This document shows positions 1-7,168 of a DNA stretch of 15,030 bases, in pieces (position 1 is the first letter of the stretch; each line of letters opens with the position of its first letter). The position numbers were made by a program, and so were the translations under genes. Source of the stretch: Chitinophagia bacterium (GTDB taxonomy: Bacteria; Bacteroidota; Bacteroidia; Chitinophagales; Chitinophagaceae); the NCBI GenBank assembly GCA_010021705.1, contig RGMU01000013.1, positions 1 through 15,030 of the forward strand, written 5' to 3'. Below the pieces are notes generated by a model. That model was not told the DNA's origin and made no database searches. It saw only the letters and a list, made by a program, of their open reading frames with translations.

Positions 1-49
1 ATGTTAGTGCTAAAGCTGCTACGAGGGCTGAAAAGCGGATTTTATTCAT
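1..49 (-). CDS. N-terminus of an exported protein or lipoprotein (cut by window edge)
   Basis: Reading leftwards from an ATG at 49-47, the first 16 codons give MNKIRFSALVAALALT: a short basic N-terminus followed by a hydrophobic stretch, as in a Sec signal peptide or the start of a lipoprotein signal. The gene then leaves the window at base 1, so neither a cleavage site nor a lipobox can be seen. It lies 26 bp behind the stop codon of the TonB-dependent receptor on the same strand and is probably co-transcribed with it. A plausible role is a periplasmic or surface partner of that receptor, but this is inferred only from position. Nothing visible identifies the family. The fragment is short, so the call rests on the signal-like composition and the operon-like spacing. 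Confidence 0.55.
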   Translation of the reverse strand, partial: MNKIRFSALVAALALT

Positions 50-75
50 ATAGCTAAAACGGAAAGTATTTTTTA

Positions 76-2874
76 TTAAAAACGAAGGCTAATGTTGGCG
101 TAATAGTTAAGCCCAAAGGCATAGTCATATTTATTCGGGAAGCGGTCTGCATTTTTACCGCTATAATCAAAGCGTAGTTGTTCATATCCTGTTACCTTAA
201 TGTTGGTGTTATTGAGCAAATTACGCACCCCAAAGTTAAAGTAAAGCGATGTTTTGTGTTTTAATGACCTCCAATAGTGGTTCACGTCAAAGCTTCTACC
301 GCCGTTCACGTCAATGGTAAAGGCAGAAGGTAGCCTTTCTTGGTTGTATATTTTGTTCCATTGGTCGGTACCCGGTGTAACGAGGTCCGCACTTGCTTGG
401 GTGCGGCGGTCAGGGTTTATGCCCACAAAGTTGCGGTCTTGATAATTGAATATAAGAGCGGTTCTCCAACTGCGCGGGCGGTAGTTAACTGCAAAAGAAT
501 AAATTGATTGTGGTCCGTTGCCTAAGTAGTAGTTTTTAATATATACCTCACGCGTGGTATATTTCATGGTGGGGTCATTATCGGTATATACGCCTACATC
601 GGGGCGATTGGAATAAAAAGACTGCCCTACGGATATTACACCGGTTAGGCTTATCAGTTTGTTTAATTTATAATTACCGGATACTTCTGTACCTAAAGAG
701 CGTGTGCCTACGTTTGTCATCACATAATTCACAAATGATTGTATAGTAGGGTCATCGTTAAAAAAGCGGGTTTTCAGCGTGCCGTCTTTGCCTTCGTATA
801 TGTAGGCTAATGCCTTGCAGCTAAAGTTGGTAGTTTTGTAGGAATAGCCTATTTCAGTGGCAAGCATTTTTTGGGTAGTAGGGTTTTCTATAATAAAGTC
901 GCGTGTAGGGGCGGAAATATAGGTGTTAATGGCTTTAGGAGGTTCGGTGGAAAAAGACGCACTTACAAAAAAAGCATTGCGGGCATTTATTTTGTACGTT
1001 AAGCCTGCTTTAGCACTGTAGAAAAAGAAGCTGTGTATGCCACTTTGACCATAAGAATTTTCAGGGAAAAGCCCGTTTCGCATTAAGCCGGTACGGAAAA
1101 ATGAGGTGCTACCTAATTCTATGGCACCGAACATATCTAAATTGTTGGTATTGTGCACCATTTGCGCCCATGCCGAAGATTCCATAATGGTAAACTTGTA
1201 GTCGTTACCATATTTGTCGCCTACTTTTATGAGTTTATTGGGGTTATTAAGGTCGTTTTGATTGTAGGTGGGGTTGCCTATGTAGGTTTGTGCAGCAAAT
1301 TGGTTATAGTTTACAAAGAAATCACCGCCAAGCAGGTCGTTTAATTGGGTATAATATTGGTCTTGTTGCCGCACAAAGCGTATGCCGCCAAAGAGGGTTG
1401 TTTTTTCGCTTTGTATTTTTTGTATATTGGTGTTGAACACAAATTTGCTCATTTTGTCCACACGGCTACTTACTACATAAATGGAACGGTTACCGGAGTC
1501 TGATAAGCCTGTGCCATCTACATTTCGTATCACTTCTTTGTTTATTCTGTTGGCGGCAACCATGCCGTCCCAGTCTATTTGTAGCTGTTCGGGGTGGTTT
1601 TTTAGCTGCTCTTCTACAGCCGCGGCTGCAACGTAGTTGGGGGTGGTAAAGGTTAGGTAATAGCTGGGCAAGTTGCGGTAATAGTCAGGGTAGGGGCTAT
1701 AGCCATTGTAAAAGTCAATGCCGGTACGGCTATTTGTACCAAATTCCATACCCAATGTGGTGTTAATAGATAGTTTTTCGTTAGGTTTAAAAACATGGTT
1801 AAGCATAATTATGGGCTGCTTAGTGTCTGATATATTGCCATTCCGTTTTTTACCATTTTGGTAGCCCCATGAGGGGTTGTAGTAGTTGCTGCCTGATAGG
1901 CGGTATAGCTCATCTACTACTGCAGCGGAGCGTCCTCTTTCTGTGGGAGCATATACTGCGGTCAGGTTGATAGAACCTTTTTTTAACATTTTGCTTGCGC
2001 CTGCATATATAGAGTAGCCGTCATAATAAGTGCCTTGCTCGTAAGCCTCTTGTGCCCATCTGCGTGAGGCTGAAAAGGAATAAGCCCATCCGTTTTTCAT
2101 TATACCGCTACTGTGGGTTAGCATAAGGCGGTTGTTGTATAAGCCGTTTGAGGCTGAATAGGAAATACTTGTGCCTTTTCTTTGGTCGGCTGCGGTGGCA
2201 TCTATATAGGTAGCACCGCCGGTATTGCCATAAGTGTAGTCAGAAGGCTTTAAGCCATAAGTAACATTGCGACCCCTGAATACATCGTTTAAGCCTCCTA
2301 TTTGATTCCATGAAGAATAGCCGGTTTCTAAGTCTTGAATAGGGAAGCCGTTAATTAATACTTCAGGACCATTAGCAAGCCCGCGAGGGCGAAAGCGATA
2401 CATACCAAACACAAAAGATGCTGTGTAGAAGAAAGGGTCTTGAGTGGCGGAGAAAAAACCTCCGGAAGACTGCCCACCTGAAGAGCCGTCATCTTGGGCA
2501 TTGGTGGCATTATCTGCCATAGATACAGTGTATATAGGTGCATCATGCGAAGTGTCTAACTTTGCTTTGCTAAGCTGTATTTCGCCTAAGTCTAATATAC
2601 CTGCCGGAACATCAACAGTGGTGTCCCATGTGTGGGTATTACCTACACTTAATTTATGCTTACCGGGTGTAAGATTATCAAAATAAAAGGCACCGCCTCC
2701 ATCTGATATAATAGATATGCCATCATCGGGGAGGGCAACCTTTGTATCAAAAATAGGCATTTTAGATACATTGTCTATAAGCAGTCCTTTTAACTGACCA
2801 TTTTTTTTAGTCTGTGCCCAAGAGGTGCTCAGGGTTGCCACTAAGAATAGTAGAAGTAGAGTTGAATAACGCAT
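76..2874 (-). CDS. TonB-dependent outer-membrane receptor with carboxypeptidase-regulatory-like N-terminal domain
   Basis: Probable outer-membrane active transporter powered by TonB-ExbBD; the substrate is unknown. The 932-residue protein begins with a clear signal peptide (cleavage likely after SWA, residue 20). Residues about 27-105 form a CarboxypepD_reg-like beta-sandwich (GLLIDNVSKMPI, then an SDGGGAFYFDNLTPGKH-type segment). A possible TonB-box-like stretch, APIYTVSM, lies at 112-119, followed by a Ser/Gly linker near 130-139. The plug starts near 140 and includes ATQDPFF, RFRPRG, VLINGFPIQDLETG and GGLNDVFR. The rest is aromatic-rich alternating sequence typical of the 22-strand barrel, ending in the terminal Phe of ISLRF. 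It lacks a recognisable SusC signature and is shorter than most SusC proteins, so I do not call it SusC. The start is the ATG preceding the signal peptide. A -7-like box lies about 30 bp upstream, and an exported-protein gene follows 26 bp downstream. Confidence 0.9.
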   Translation of the reverse strand: MRYSTLLLLFLVATLSTSWAQTKKNGQLKGLLIDNVSKMPIFDTKVALPDDGISIISDGGGAFYFDNLTPGKHKLSVGNTHTWDTTVDVPAGILDLGEIQLSKAKLDTSHDAPIYTVSMADNATNAQDDGSSGGQSSGGFFSATQDPFFYTASFVFGMYRFRPRGLANGPEVLINGFPIQDLETGYSSWNQIGGLNDVFRGRNVTYGLKPSDYTYGNTGGATYIDATAADQRKGTSISYSASNGLYNNRLMLTHSSGIMKNGWAYSFSASRRWAQEAYEQGTYYDGYSIYAGASKMLKKGSINLTAVYAPTERGRSAAVVDELYRLSGSNYYNPSWGYQNGKKRNGNISDTKQPIIMLNHVFKPNEKLSINTTLGMEFGTNSRTGIDFYNGYSPYPDYYRNLPSYYLTFTTPNYVAAAAVEEQLKNHPEQLQIDWDGMVAANRINKEVIRNVDGTGLSDSGNRSIYVVSSRVDKMSKFVFNTNIQKIQSEKTTLFGGIRFVRQQDQYYTQLNDLLGGDFFVNYNQFAAQTYIGNPTYNQNDLNNPNKLIKVGDKYGNDYKFTIMESSAWAQMVHNTNNLDMFGAIELGSTSFFRTGLMRNGLFPENSYGQSGIHSFFFYSAKAGLTYKINARNAFFVSASFSTEPPKAINTYISAPTRDFIIENPTTQKMLATEIGYSYKTTNFSCKALAYIYEGKDGTLKTRFFNDDPTIQSFVNYVMTNVGTRSLGTEVSGNYKLNKLISLTGVISVGQSFYSNRPDVGVYTDNDPTMKYTTREVYIKNYYLGNGPQSIYSFAVNYRPRSWRTALIFNYQDRNFVGINPDRRTQASADLVTPGTDQWNKIYNQERLPSAFTIDVNGGRSFDVNHYWRSLKHKTSLYFNFGVRNLLNNTNIKVTGYEQLRFDYSGKNADRFPNKYDYAFGLNYYANISLRF

Positions 2875-2902
2875 GAACGTAAATGCCGTACTAAATAAAA
2901 TG

Positions 2903-2910
2903 CAAACTTA
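2903..2910 (-). promoter_or_regulatory. Putative Bacteroidota -7 promoter box of the TonB-receptor gene
   Basis: On the minus strand these bases read TAAGTTTG, an exact match to the Bacteroidota housekeeping -7 consensus TAnnTTTG. The box would place the transcription start near 2898 and leave a leader of roughly 23 nt before the receptor ATG at 2874. No TTTG/TTG -33 box stands at the usual 17-23 bp spacing, so only half of the promoter is supported. Confidence 0.5.
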
Positions 2911-3037
2911 CTACCAAACTGCCAACTGTGTATGCTTTTGCATTAAGTTATTGTTATGAATGTTACTTTTAGGGGTAAATCATAGTCTTACTGTGTTGAA
3001 ATATGAAGAAAAATGTGTTTGTTTGCGAAAAAAATCC

Positions 3038-4075
3038 ATGCTTTCAAATAGATTTGTTAATTTTTGCTTAATTTTTGTTGCTTTTTTTGCGCTTTCTGTT
3101 CCAGCCTTTGCTCAACAGTATAAAATTATTGCCATAGGGTTTTACAACACAGAAAACTTCTTTGACACCACTGATGACCCTACCAAAGACGATATAGAAA
3201 ACACCCCCACGCCTGATGTATATGCTCAAAAGCTACATAATATGGCTACGGTATTTCAAAAAATGGGCACAGACGTTACGCCTGATGGTGCAGCCATAAT
3301 AGGGATAGCAGAAATAGAGAACGACAATGTGCTTAAAGCCGTTACTGCGGAGCCTGAAATTAGAAGCAGAGGTTATAGGTATGTATGGTTTCCTACGCCT
3401 GATGTGAGGGGTATAAGCACTGCTATGTTGTATAATCCGCGCATGTTTAGGCTGTTAAGTGCAGAACCGCACCGAGTGCCTTTGGAAAACTTGGGGCAGA
3501 GCCGCCCCACGCGTGATATATTGCATGTGTGCGGCATATTAGCCGGTGATACGGTACATATATTAGTTAATCACTGGCCTTCAAAAGCCGGAGGTGAGGC
3601 AAGAAGCGCACCGGGTAGAAGATTGGCTGCACAGGTGGGTAAAGACTTGATAGATTCTTTGCAGCGGATTAACCCTAATGTAAAGGTGTTGCTGATGGGC
3701 GACCTGAATGATAACCCCACAAGCGAGGGGGTGGTGCAAGTGCTAAAAGCTAAAGAAAAAACCGATGACCTGAAGCCTACCGATGTTTACAATCCATGGA
3801 TAGAGATGTATAAGAATGGCATGGGTACGGAGAGCTTTCAGGGGGAGTGGAATTTAATAGACCAAATTATGATAACGGGTGCTTTTGTGCACAACAAAAA
3901 CAACAAATGGAAGTACTTTAAGCAAGAGATATACAATAAAGAGTTTTTAGTAAACCGCTTTGGGCGCGATAAGGGTTTACCAAAACGTTCTTACACCATT
4001 AACCATGTGTGGAACAATGGCTATAGCGACCACTTTCCGGTGTTAATGTATTTTATGGAAAAAGCCGATAAGTAA
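3038..4075 (+). CDS. Secreted endonuclease/exonuclease/phosphatase-family protein
   Basis: A metal-dependent phosphodiesterase or nuclease of the DNase I-like EEP fold, exported to the periplasm or beyond. The frame is open from an ATG at 2960. The ATG at 3038 is preferred because it begins a good signal peptide (basic NR, hydrophobic core, AFA/QQ cleavage near residue 25), giving 345 residues. EEP landmarks appear in order: FYNTENFFD (metal-site N37/E39 region), IAEIEND, NHWPSKAGG, MGDLNDNP and the C-terminal SDHFP with the catalytic-type His. All core motifs are intact, so it is probably active. The family covers DNA/RNA nucleases, phosphoinositide phosphatases and sphingomyelinases, so the substrate cannot be named. 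It is divergent from the TonB receptor and convergent with pcm, whose stop lies 11 bp away, so it is most likely a single-gene unit. Confidence 0.85.
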   Translation: MLSNRFVNFCLIFVAFFALSVPAFAQQYKIIAIGFYNTENFFDTTDDPTKDDIENTPTPDVYAQKLHNMATVFQKMGTDVTPDGAAIIGIAEIENDNVLKAVTAEPEIRSRGYRYVWFPTPDVRGISTAMLYNPRMFRLLSAEPHRVPLENLGQSRPTRDILHVCGILAGDTVHILVNHWPSKAGGEARSAPGRRLAAQVGKDLIDSLQRINPNVKVLLMGDLNDNPTSEGVVQVLKAKEKTDDLKPTDVYNPWIEMYKNGMGTESFQGEWNLIDQIMITGAFVHNKNNKWKYFKQEIYNKEFLVNRFGRDKGLPKRSYTINHVWNNGYSDHFPVLMYFMEKADK

Positions 4076-4086
4076 GCAAAAGGCTG

Positions 4087-4752
4087 TTATTGCTGTTTGC
4101 CCGTGCCTTCTAACATGGGCACAAAGGTAAAACTGCCGGTAATGGTGTGTTCATAAGTGCCATCAGCATTCTTTACTATTTTTAGCATTTGTTGCTTATC
4201 ATCTTCGCCCACCGGTATCACCATTATGCCGCCGGGCTTTAATTGCTCCACCAATGCGGGGGGAATGAAAGGTGCACCTGCCGTAACTATTACTTTATCA
4301 AAAGGGGCTAATTTTGGTAAACCCAAATAGCCGTCTCCATAGTATAGCTTAATAGTGGGGTATTTTTGTTTTATAAAGGCAAATTTACTCGTTTGCTCAA
4401 AAAGCACTTTTTGGCGTTCTATAGTGTGTACAAACGCTCCTAATTCTGCCAAAATGCAGGCTTGGTAGCCACTGCCTGTTCCTATTTCCAACACTTTGTC
4501 AAACTTGGCGATGTTTAGCAAGGCAGACTGGTGAGCTACGGTGTACGGTTGGGATATGGTTTGACCGGAGGCTATATTGAAGGCTCTGTTTTCATAAGCA
4601 AAATGCTCAAACGCCGAATCTAAAAAATAATGACGCGGCACAGCGTTTATGGCTGCTAAAACCTTTTCGTTGGTAATGCCCGCTTTGCGAAGCTGATTTA
4701 CCAATTCCTGCCTTTTAGCCTGGTATAATACAGAGTCGGTATATGTTGGCAT
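4087..4752 (-). CDS. pcm: Protein-L-isoaspartate O-methyltransferase
   Basis: A SAM-dependent methyltransferase that methylates L-isoaspartyl residues in aged proteins and starts their conversion back to aspartate; normally cytoplasmic. The 221-residue length is typical. Residues 62-72 (SGQTISQPYTV) match the conserved substrate-binding and catalytic segment with its Ser/Thr. Residues 87-97 (VLEIGTGSGYQ) are methyltransferase motif I, the SAM-binding loop. VHTIER is the acidic post-I strand, and the DKVIVTAGAP and LKPGGIMVIPVG segments complete the Rossmann fold. The start is the ATG directly ahead of the N-terminal helix that the family shows. It lies 23 bp behind the HAD phosphatase gene on the same strand, and no promoter is visible between them, so the two are probably co-transcribed. 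Its 3' end meets the convergent nuclease gene 11 bp away. Confidence 0.93.
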   Translation of the reverse strand: MPTYTDSVLYQAKRQELVNQLRKAGITNEKVLAAINAVPRHYFLDSAFEHFAYENRAFNIASGQTISQPYTVAHQSALLNIAKFDKVLEIGTGSGYQACILAELGAFVHTIERQKVLFEQTSKFAFIKQKYPTIKLYYGDGYLGLPKLAPFDKVIVTAGAPFIPPALVEQLKPGGIMVIPVGEDDKQQMLKIVKNADGTYEHTITGSFTFVPMLEGTGKQQ

Positions 4753-4775
4753 AGTTTTATTAAGATAGTGTTTGG

Positions 4776-5474
4776 TTAGAGTATTTGTGTAAGTTCTAAT
4801 AAACTATTTATCTCGTGGGTAGGTTTTTTATCGTGTAGCTGCTTGTGCGGGTTGAAATAAATAGCATCCCAGCCTGCGTTTAAGGCACCGGCTATATCTA
4901 TGTCTATGGCATCGCCTATCATAACTACTTCTTCGCTTGATACCTTACATGTTTCTAATGCGTAGTCAAAAATTTCTTTATGAGGTTTCATTTTGTTACA
5001 CTTTTCAGAAGATACAAGCCGGGTAAAATATTTGGCAATGCCGGAATGGTATAGCTTTAGGCGTTGGGTAGTTTCAAAGCCATTGGTTAGTAAATGGAGT
5101 TGGTATTTTGGTTTGCAGTAGTTTAATACTTCTATAGTGTGGGGTAGTAATAGAGTTTGTGTGGGTAGTATTTCTAAATAAGCTACGCCCATTTCGTGTG
5201 CCAGCGAAGTGTCCTCAATGTTATAGTCTAACAGCATAAGGTGCATGCGCTTCCAGCGTAGTTCATCTCTTTTTATGATGCCATTACGGTATTTATCCCA
5301 CAACATATCGTTATAGGTATTGTATGCGGCATACATTTGGTTAAAATCGGTTATACCCCTTTCATTAAGGGCATATTCACGATATAACCTTAGCAAGGTA
5401 GCTTCAGAATTTTTGTCAAAATCCCAAAGCGTGTGGTCTAAATCAAAAAAGATGGTACTGTACTGTTTTGACAT
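4776..5474 (-). CDS. YjjG/YfnB-like HAD-family hydrolase (probable 5'-nucleotidase)
   Basis: A 232-residue haloacid-dehalogenase-superfamily phosphatase. Motif I is FFDLDHTLWD with the nucleophile D11 and acid/base D13. Motif II is LLTNG (T130), motif III is the Lys of KPHKEIF (K163), and motif IV is GDAIDIDIAGA (D188 and later acids bind magnesium). The long helical cap between residues 20 and 100, and the exact form of motif IV, fit the YjjG/YfnB subfamily. Known members dephosphorylate nucleoside monophosphates, including non-canonical pyrimidine nucleotides. That substrate is inferred from the family, not read from the sequence. All catalytic residues are present. It sits between rpoZ (80 bp upstream, with a hairpin in the gap) and pcm (23 bp downstream), which suggests an HAD-pcm pair. 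Confidence 0.85.
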   Translation of the reverse strand: MSKQYSTIFFDLDHTLWDFDKNSEATLLRLYREYALNERGITDFNQMYAAYNTYNDMLWDKYRNGIIKRDELRWKRMHLMLLDYNIEDTSLAHEMGVAYLEILPTQTLLLPHTIEVLNYCKPKYQLHLLTNGFETTQRLKLYHSGIAKYFTRLVSSEKCNKMKPHKEIFDYALETCKVSSEEVVMIGDAIDIDIAGALNAGWDAIYFNPHKQLHDKKPTHEINSLLELTQIL

Positions 5475-5536
5475 ACAGATTAAAATATAAGGTAAAATTT
5501 TCCGTGCCTATCTGTCCGGCTGCTAAGATAAGGCAC

Positions 5537-5572
5537 AACAAGCAATGCCCTGTTTTAGGGTTGTGGCTTGTT
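5537..5572 (-). terminator. Hairpin at the rpoZ 3' end (possible terminator or processing site)
   Basis: An interrupted inverted repeat overlaps the last codons of rpoZ and runs into the gap before the HAD gene. The outer arms are AACAAGC (5537-5543) and GCTTGTT (5566-5572), and a 4-bp inner stem (CCCT 5548-5551 with AGGG 5557-5560) lies inside. The pairing is exact, but no U-run follows on the minus strand, so this is not a classic intrinsic terminator. It could weaken read-through from bamD-rpoZ into the HAD gene. Confidence 0.3.
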
Positions 5573-5893
5573 TATGCGGTGGAAAATTCTATTTTCCTTA
5601 AATTCGGTAAGGGCTTGTAGTGGAGCATTTGCCATGCGCTCATAAATGCGCGATATTTCTATTTGCTCTTTGTTTTCCTGCACTTCTTCCATAGTGTCGG
5701 TGTGTTGGGAAAAATCATCTAAACGCTTTTGGAGTTCTTCTTTTGTGTTTACGGCTATTTGATTAGAACGGCGGGCTAAAACTGCAATAGATTCGTACAA
5801 ATTGCCGGTTTTGTTTTTTAATGCCATTACGTCAAGTGTTTCAATAAGCGGATTAACCGATGCCGGGTTTGTGCCTTTTTTGTTAGTACTCAT
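5555..5893 (-). CDS. rpoZ: RNA polymerase omega/Rpb6-type subunit (Bacteroidota form)
   Basis: A 112-residue protein matching the Bacteroidota omega (Rpb6-like) subunit, which stabilises the beta' subunit in RNA polymerase. The recognised stretches are KTGNLYESIAVLARRSNQIA (residues 28-47), with the conserved alpha-helical R-R/K-NQI core, then KEELQKRL, and an ENKEQIEISRIYE segment near 78-90 that follows the same pattern as the family in other Bacteroidota. The size also agrees. It starts 4 nt after the bamD stop codon, and bamD-rpoZ adjacency is common in this phylum, which supports the identification. In many relatives coaBC follows; here the next gene is an HAD phosphatase after an 80-bp gap. 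The N-terminal 20 residues are variable and not informative. Confidence 0.85.
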   Translation of the reverse strand: MSTNKKGTNPASVNPLIETLDVMALKNKTGNLYESIAVLARRSNQIAVNTKEELQKRLDDFSQHTDTMEEVQENKEQIEISRIYERMANAPLQALTEFKENRIFHRINKPQP

Positions 5894-5897
5894 ATAT

Positions 5898-6695
5898 TTA
5901 TTTTTTTAAGATTTGATTAATGTTTTGGCTTAATGTTTCAGCCTCCGGTAGGTAGGCGGAGGAAGGGTAGTTGTCTTTAAGAGTTCTGTAGGCAAGTAGG
6001 GCTTGTTCATAGCGTTCTATTTGCTTTTCAGGAACGCTTTTTTGGGCATATTTATACATAGATTTCATAATCATGTATTGGTAAAGGTCGCCGGTTGCGC
6101 TTTCGGGATAATTGCGCAAAATGCTTTTATAGGCAGTGGCAGAGGCTTTATATTGCTCAATGTTATAGTAAAGTTTGGCTGCTGCTGCGTCTTTGGTTTC
6201 TAATTTAGAGTGGGAAGCCATAATGTAGGTATTGGCTTCTTTGTTGTAGGTGGACTGCGGATAGCGCGTTACAAATGATTGTAGAGCTTCTAACGCTTTA
6301 ATGCTGTTAGTTTGGTCTAAGGTATATTTAGGGGCGTACTTAAATAAGCAAACTGCGCTCATAAATTCGCATTCTTCGGCTTCTTTGCTTATAGGAAAGA
6401 ATTCGGCATAGTTTTTAAAATAATAGGACGCTTCTAAAAATTCTTTTAGGTAATAAAAGGTATAGGAATATCTATAAAAAAGGGCTTCATAGTTGCGCGT
6501 GCTCTTCATTATAGGCATAAGCTCTTTGTAAAGCTCATTAGCATGGCTATACTGCTTTTTGTCGTAGTATTCATTGGCTTTAGTGAGCTTGTAGTTTACA
6601 TCGCTGCTCTTTCTAACCTTTTCAAAAGGGCTACAAGCAGCCAACCACAAGGGCAAAAACAATAAATATGTTAAATATTTATTCAACCTAATCAT
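5898..6695 (-). CDS. bamD: Outer-membrane protein assembly factor BamD (lipoprotein)
   Basis: Outer-membrane lipoprotein of the BAM complex that helps BamA fold and insert beta-barrel proteins. The frame is open from 6743, but the ATG at 6695 is preferred. It begins a lipoprotein signal (MIRLNKY, hydrophobic stretch, LAAC lipobox with the lipidated Cys at residue 21), and a -7 promoter box falls inside the longer version. The resulting 265 residues are mostly helical TPR-like repeats: an ANEYYDKKQYSHANELYKEL-type first repeat, then YFKNYAEFFP, LQSFVTRYPQS, YKSILRNYPES and TLKDNYPSS. The aromatic-proline repeat endings (YP, FP) are typical of BamD. It is the first gene of a minus-strand group and precedes rpoZ by 4 nt. 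Confidence 0.9.
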   Translation of the reverse strand: MIRLNKYLTYLLFLPLWLAACSPFEKVRKSSDVNYKLTKANEYYDKKQYSHANELYKELMPIMKSTRNYEALFYRYSYTFYYLKEFLEASYYFKNYAEFFPISKEAEECEFMSAVCLFKYAPKYTLDQTNSIKALEALQSFVTRYPQSTYNKEANTYIMASHSKLETKDAAAAKLYYNIEQYKASATAYKSILRNYPESATGDLYQYMIMKSMYKYAQKSVPEKQIERYEQALLAYRTLKDNYPSSAYLPEAETLSQNINQILKK

Positions 6696-6706
6696 AAATG
6701 GGAGTG

Positions 6707-6714
6707 CAAATATA
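6707..6714 (-). promoter_or_regulatory. Putative -7 promoter box for bamD-rpoZ
   Basis: The minus strand reads TATATTTG, an exact TAnnTTTG match, ending 11 bp before the bamD ATG at 6695. The transcript leader would therefore be only about 5-7 nt. The nearest upstream TTG is 26 bp away, longer than the usual 17-23 bp, so the -33 box is doubtful. The box lies inside the longer possible bamD frame, which supports the downstream start codon. Confidence 0.4.
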
Positions 6715-6908
6715 CGTAAAATATTGCTTAACTGCGTGAACAACGCAAATCTGCAAAAAAATAGGGTTAATTTAAGGTTTTTAGTGTATTAAGTTGTTTT
6801 ATGTGCCCATTTTTTGTGTTGTAACGTTTGATAGGGAGTGCTAAGTAAAAAATGCCGGAGTTGAAAAACATTTTGCAATAATGGCAGATAGTTTTTATTG
6901 GGGGTTTC

Positions 6909-6920
6909 CCATTTTAGCCC
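6909..6920 (-). promoter_or_regulatory. Inverted 12-base copy of the mraZ operator core
   Basis: The minus strand reads GGGCTAAAATGG here, identical over 12 bases to plus-strand 7184-7195 inside the mraZ operator. With its flanks it forms two 10-bp units (CTTTGGGGCT then AAAATGGGAA) of the same type as the operator. It may be an auxiliary MraZ site that faces bamD or pairs with the main operator by looping. Function is inferred from similarity only. Confidence 0.4.
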
Positions 6921-7137
6921 CAAAGTGCATCATTTTATAGATAAAATTGCGTTTTGCCGTGTAGTAGTGGTTTATGTTGTAATTGTTGCTCATTTACCTT
7001 CCCATTCTATCCCCCAAAAAGGATATTATTCATTTTTTTTGAGCTAACTATCGGCTATTTGGGTATATATTGCGAAAATTACAGTATTTATTGGGTAATA
7101 TTTTTATTTTTTGACCTTTAATTTATTTTAATTATAG

Positions 7138-7155
7138 CTTTTTTGACCAAAAAAG
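7138..7155. repeat. Perfect short palindrome CTTTTTT-GACC-AAAAAAG
   Basis: Seven-base arms made almost entirely of A/T pairs flank a 4-base centre, 14 bp before the first operator repeat. The left arm overlaps the second copy of the TTTTTTGACC direct repeat. The stem is too weak for a convincing terminator. It may be a protein-binding site or bent DNA, or simply reflect low complexity. Confidence 0.3.
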
Positions 7156-7168
7156 TGAATTTTTAGTT

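Larger units (their letters stand above)
6715..7168. other. AT-rich non-coding divergent region between bamD and mraZ
   Basis: About 450 bp with no credible gene on either strand: the open frames are only a few codons long, and no tRNA or recognisable structured RNA was seen. It contains homopolymer T and A runs, an inverted partial copy of the mraZ operator (6909-6920), a TTGGGG/CCCCAA inverted repeat (6898-6903 with 6918-6923), a 10-base direct repeat TTTTTTGACC (7107-7116 and 7139-7148) and an A/T-stem palindrome at 7138-7155. It is unusually long beside the tightly packed genes around it and probably carries the control of the downstream cell-wall operon. Confidence 0.6.

Noticed and set aside
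1..57. Short plus-strand frames at the left edge ending near 53-57
   Set aside because: They could be tails of a convergent gene, but the minus-strand signal peptide in operon spacing explains the segment better; both cannot be confirmed.
76..2874. SusC-type label for the TonB receptor
   Set aside because: No SusC signature, shorter than typical SusC, and the partner gene is only 16 codons visible, so SusD cannot be claimed.
4077..4099. GCAAA/TTTGC inverted repeat as a bidirectional terminator between the nuclease and pcm
   Set aside because: Only a 5-bp AT-rich stem with a long loop and no U-tract.
6898..6923. TTGGGG/CCCCAA inverted repeat as a terminator
   Set aside because: Six-base stem with a 14-base loop and no U-run; the overlap with the operator-like 12-mer is a better explanation.
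7107..7148. TTTTTTGACC direct repeat pair as a regulatory iteron
   Set aside because: Two copies only, mainly T-run, and no known binding motif; kept as a note inside the intergenic entry.
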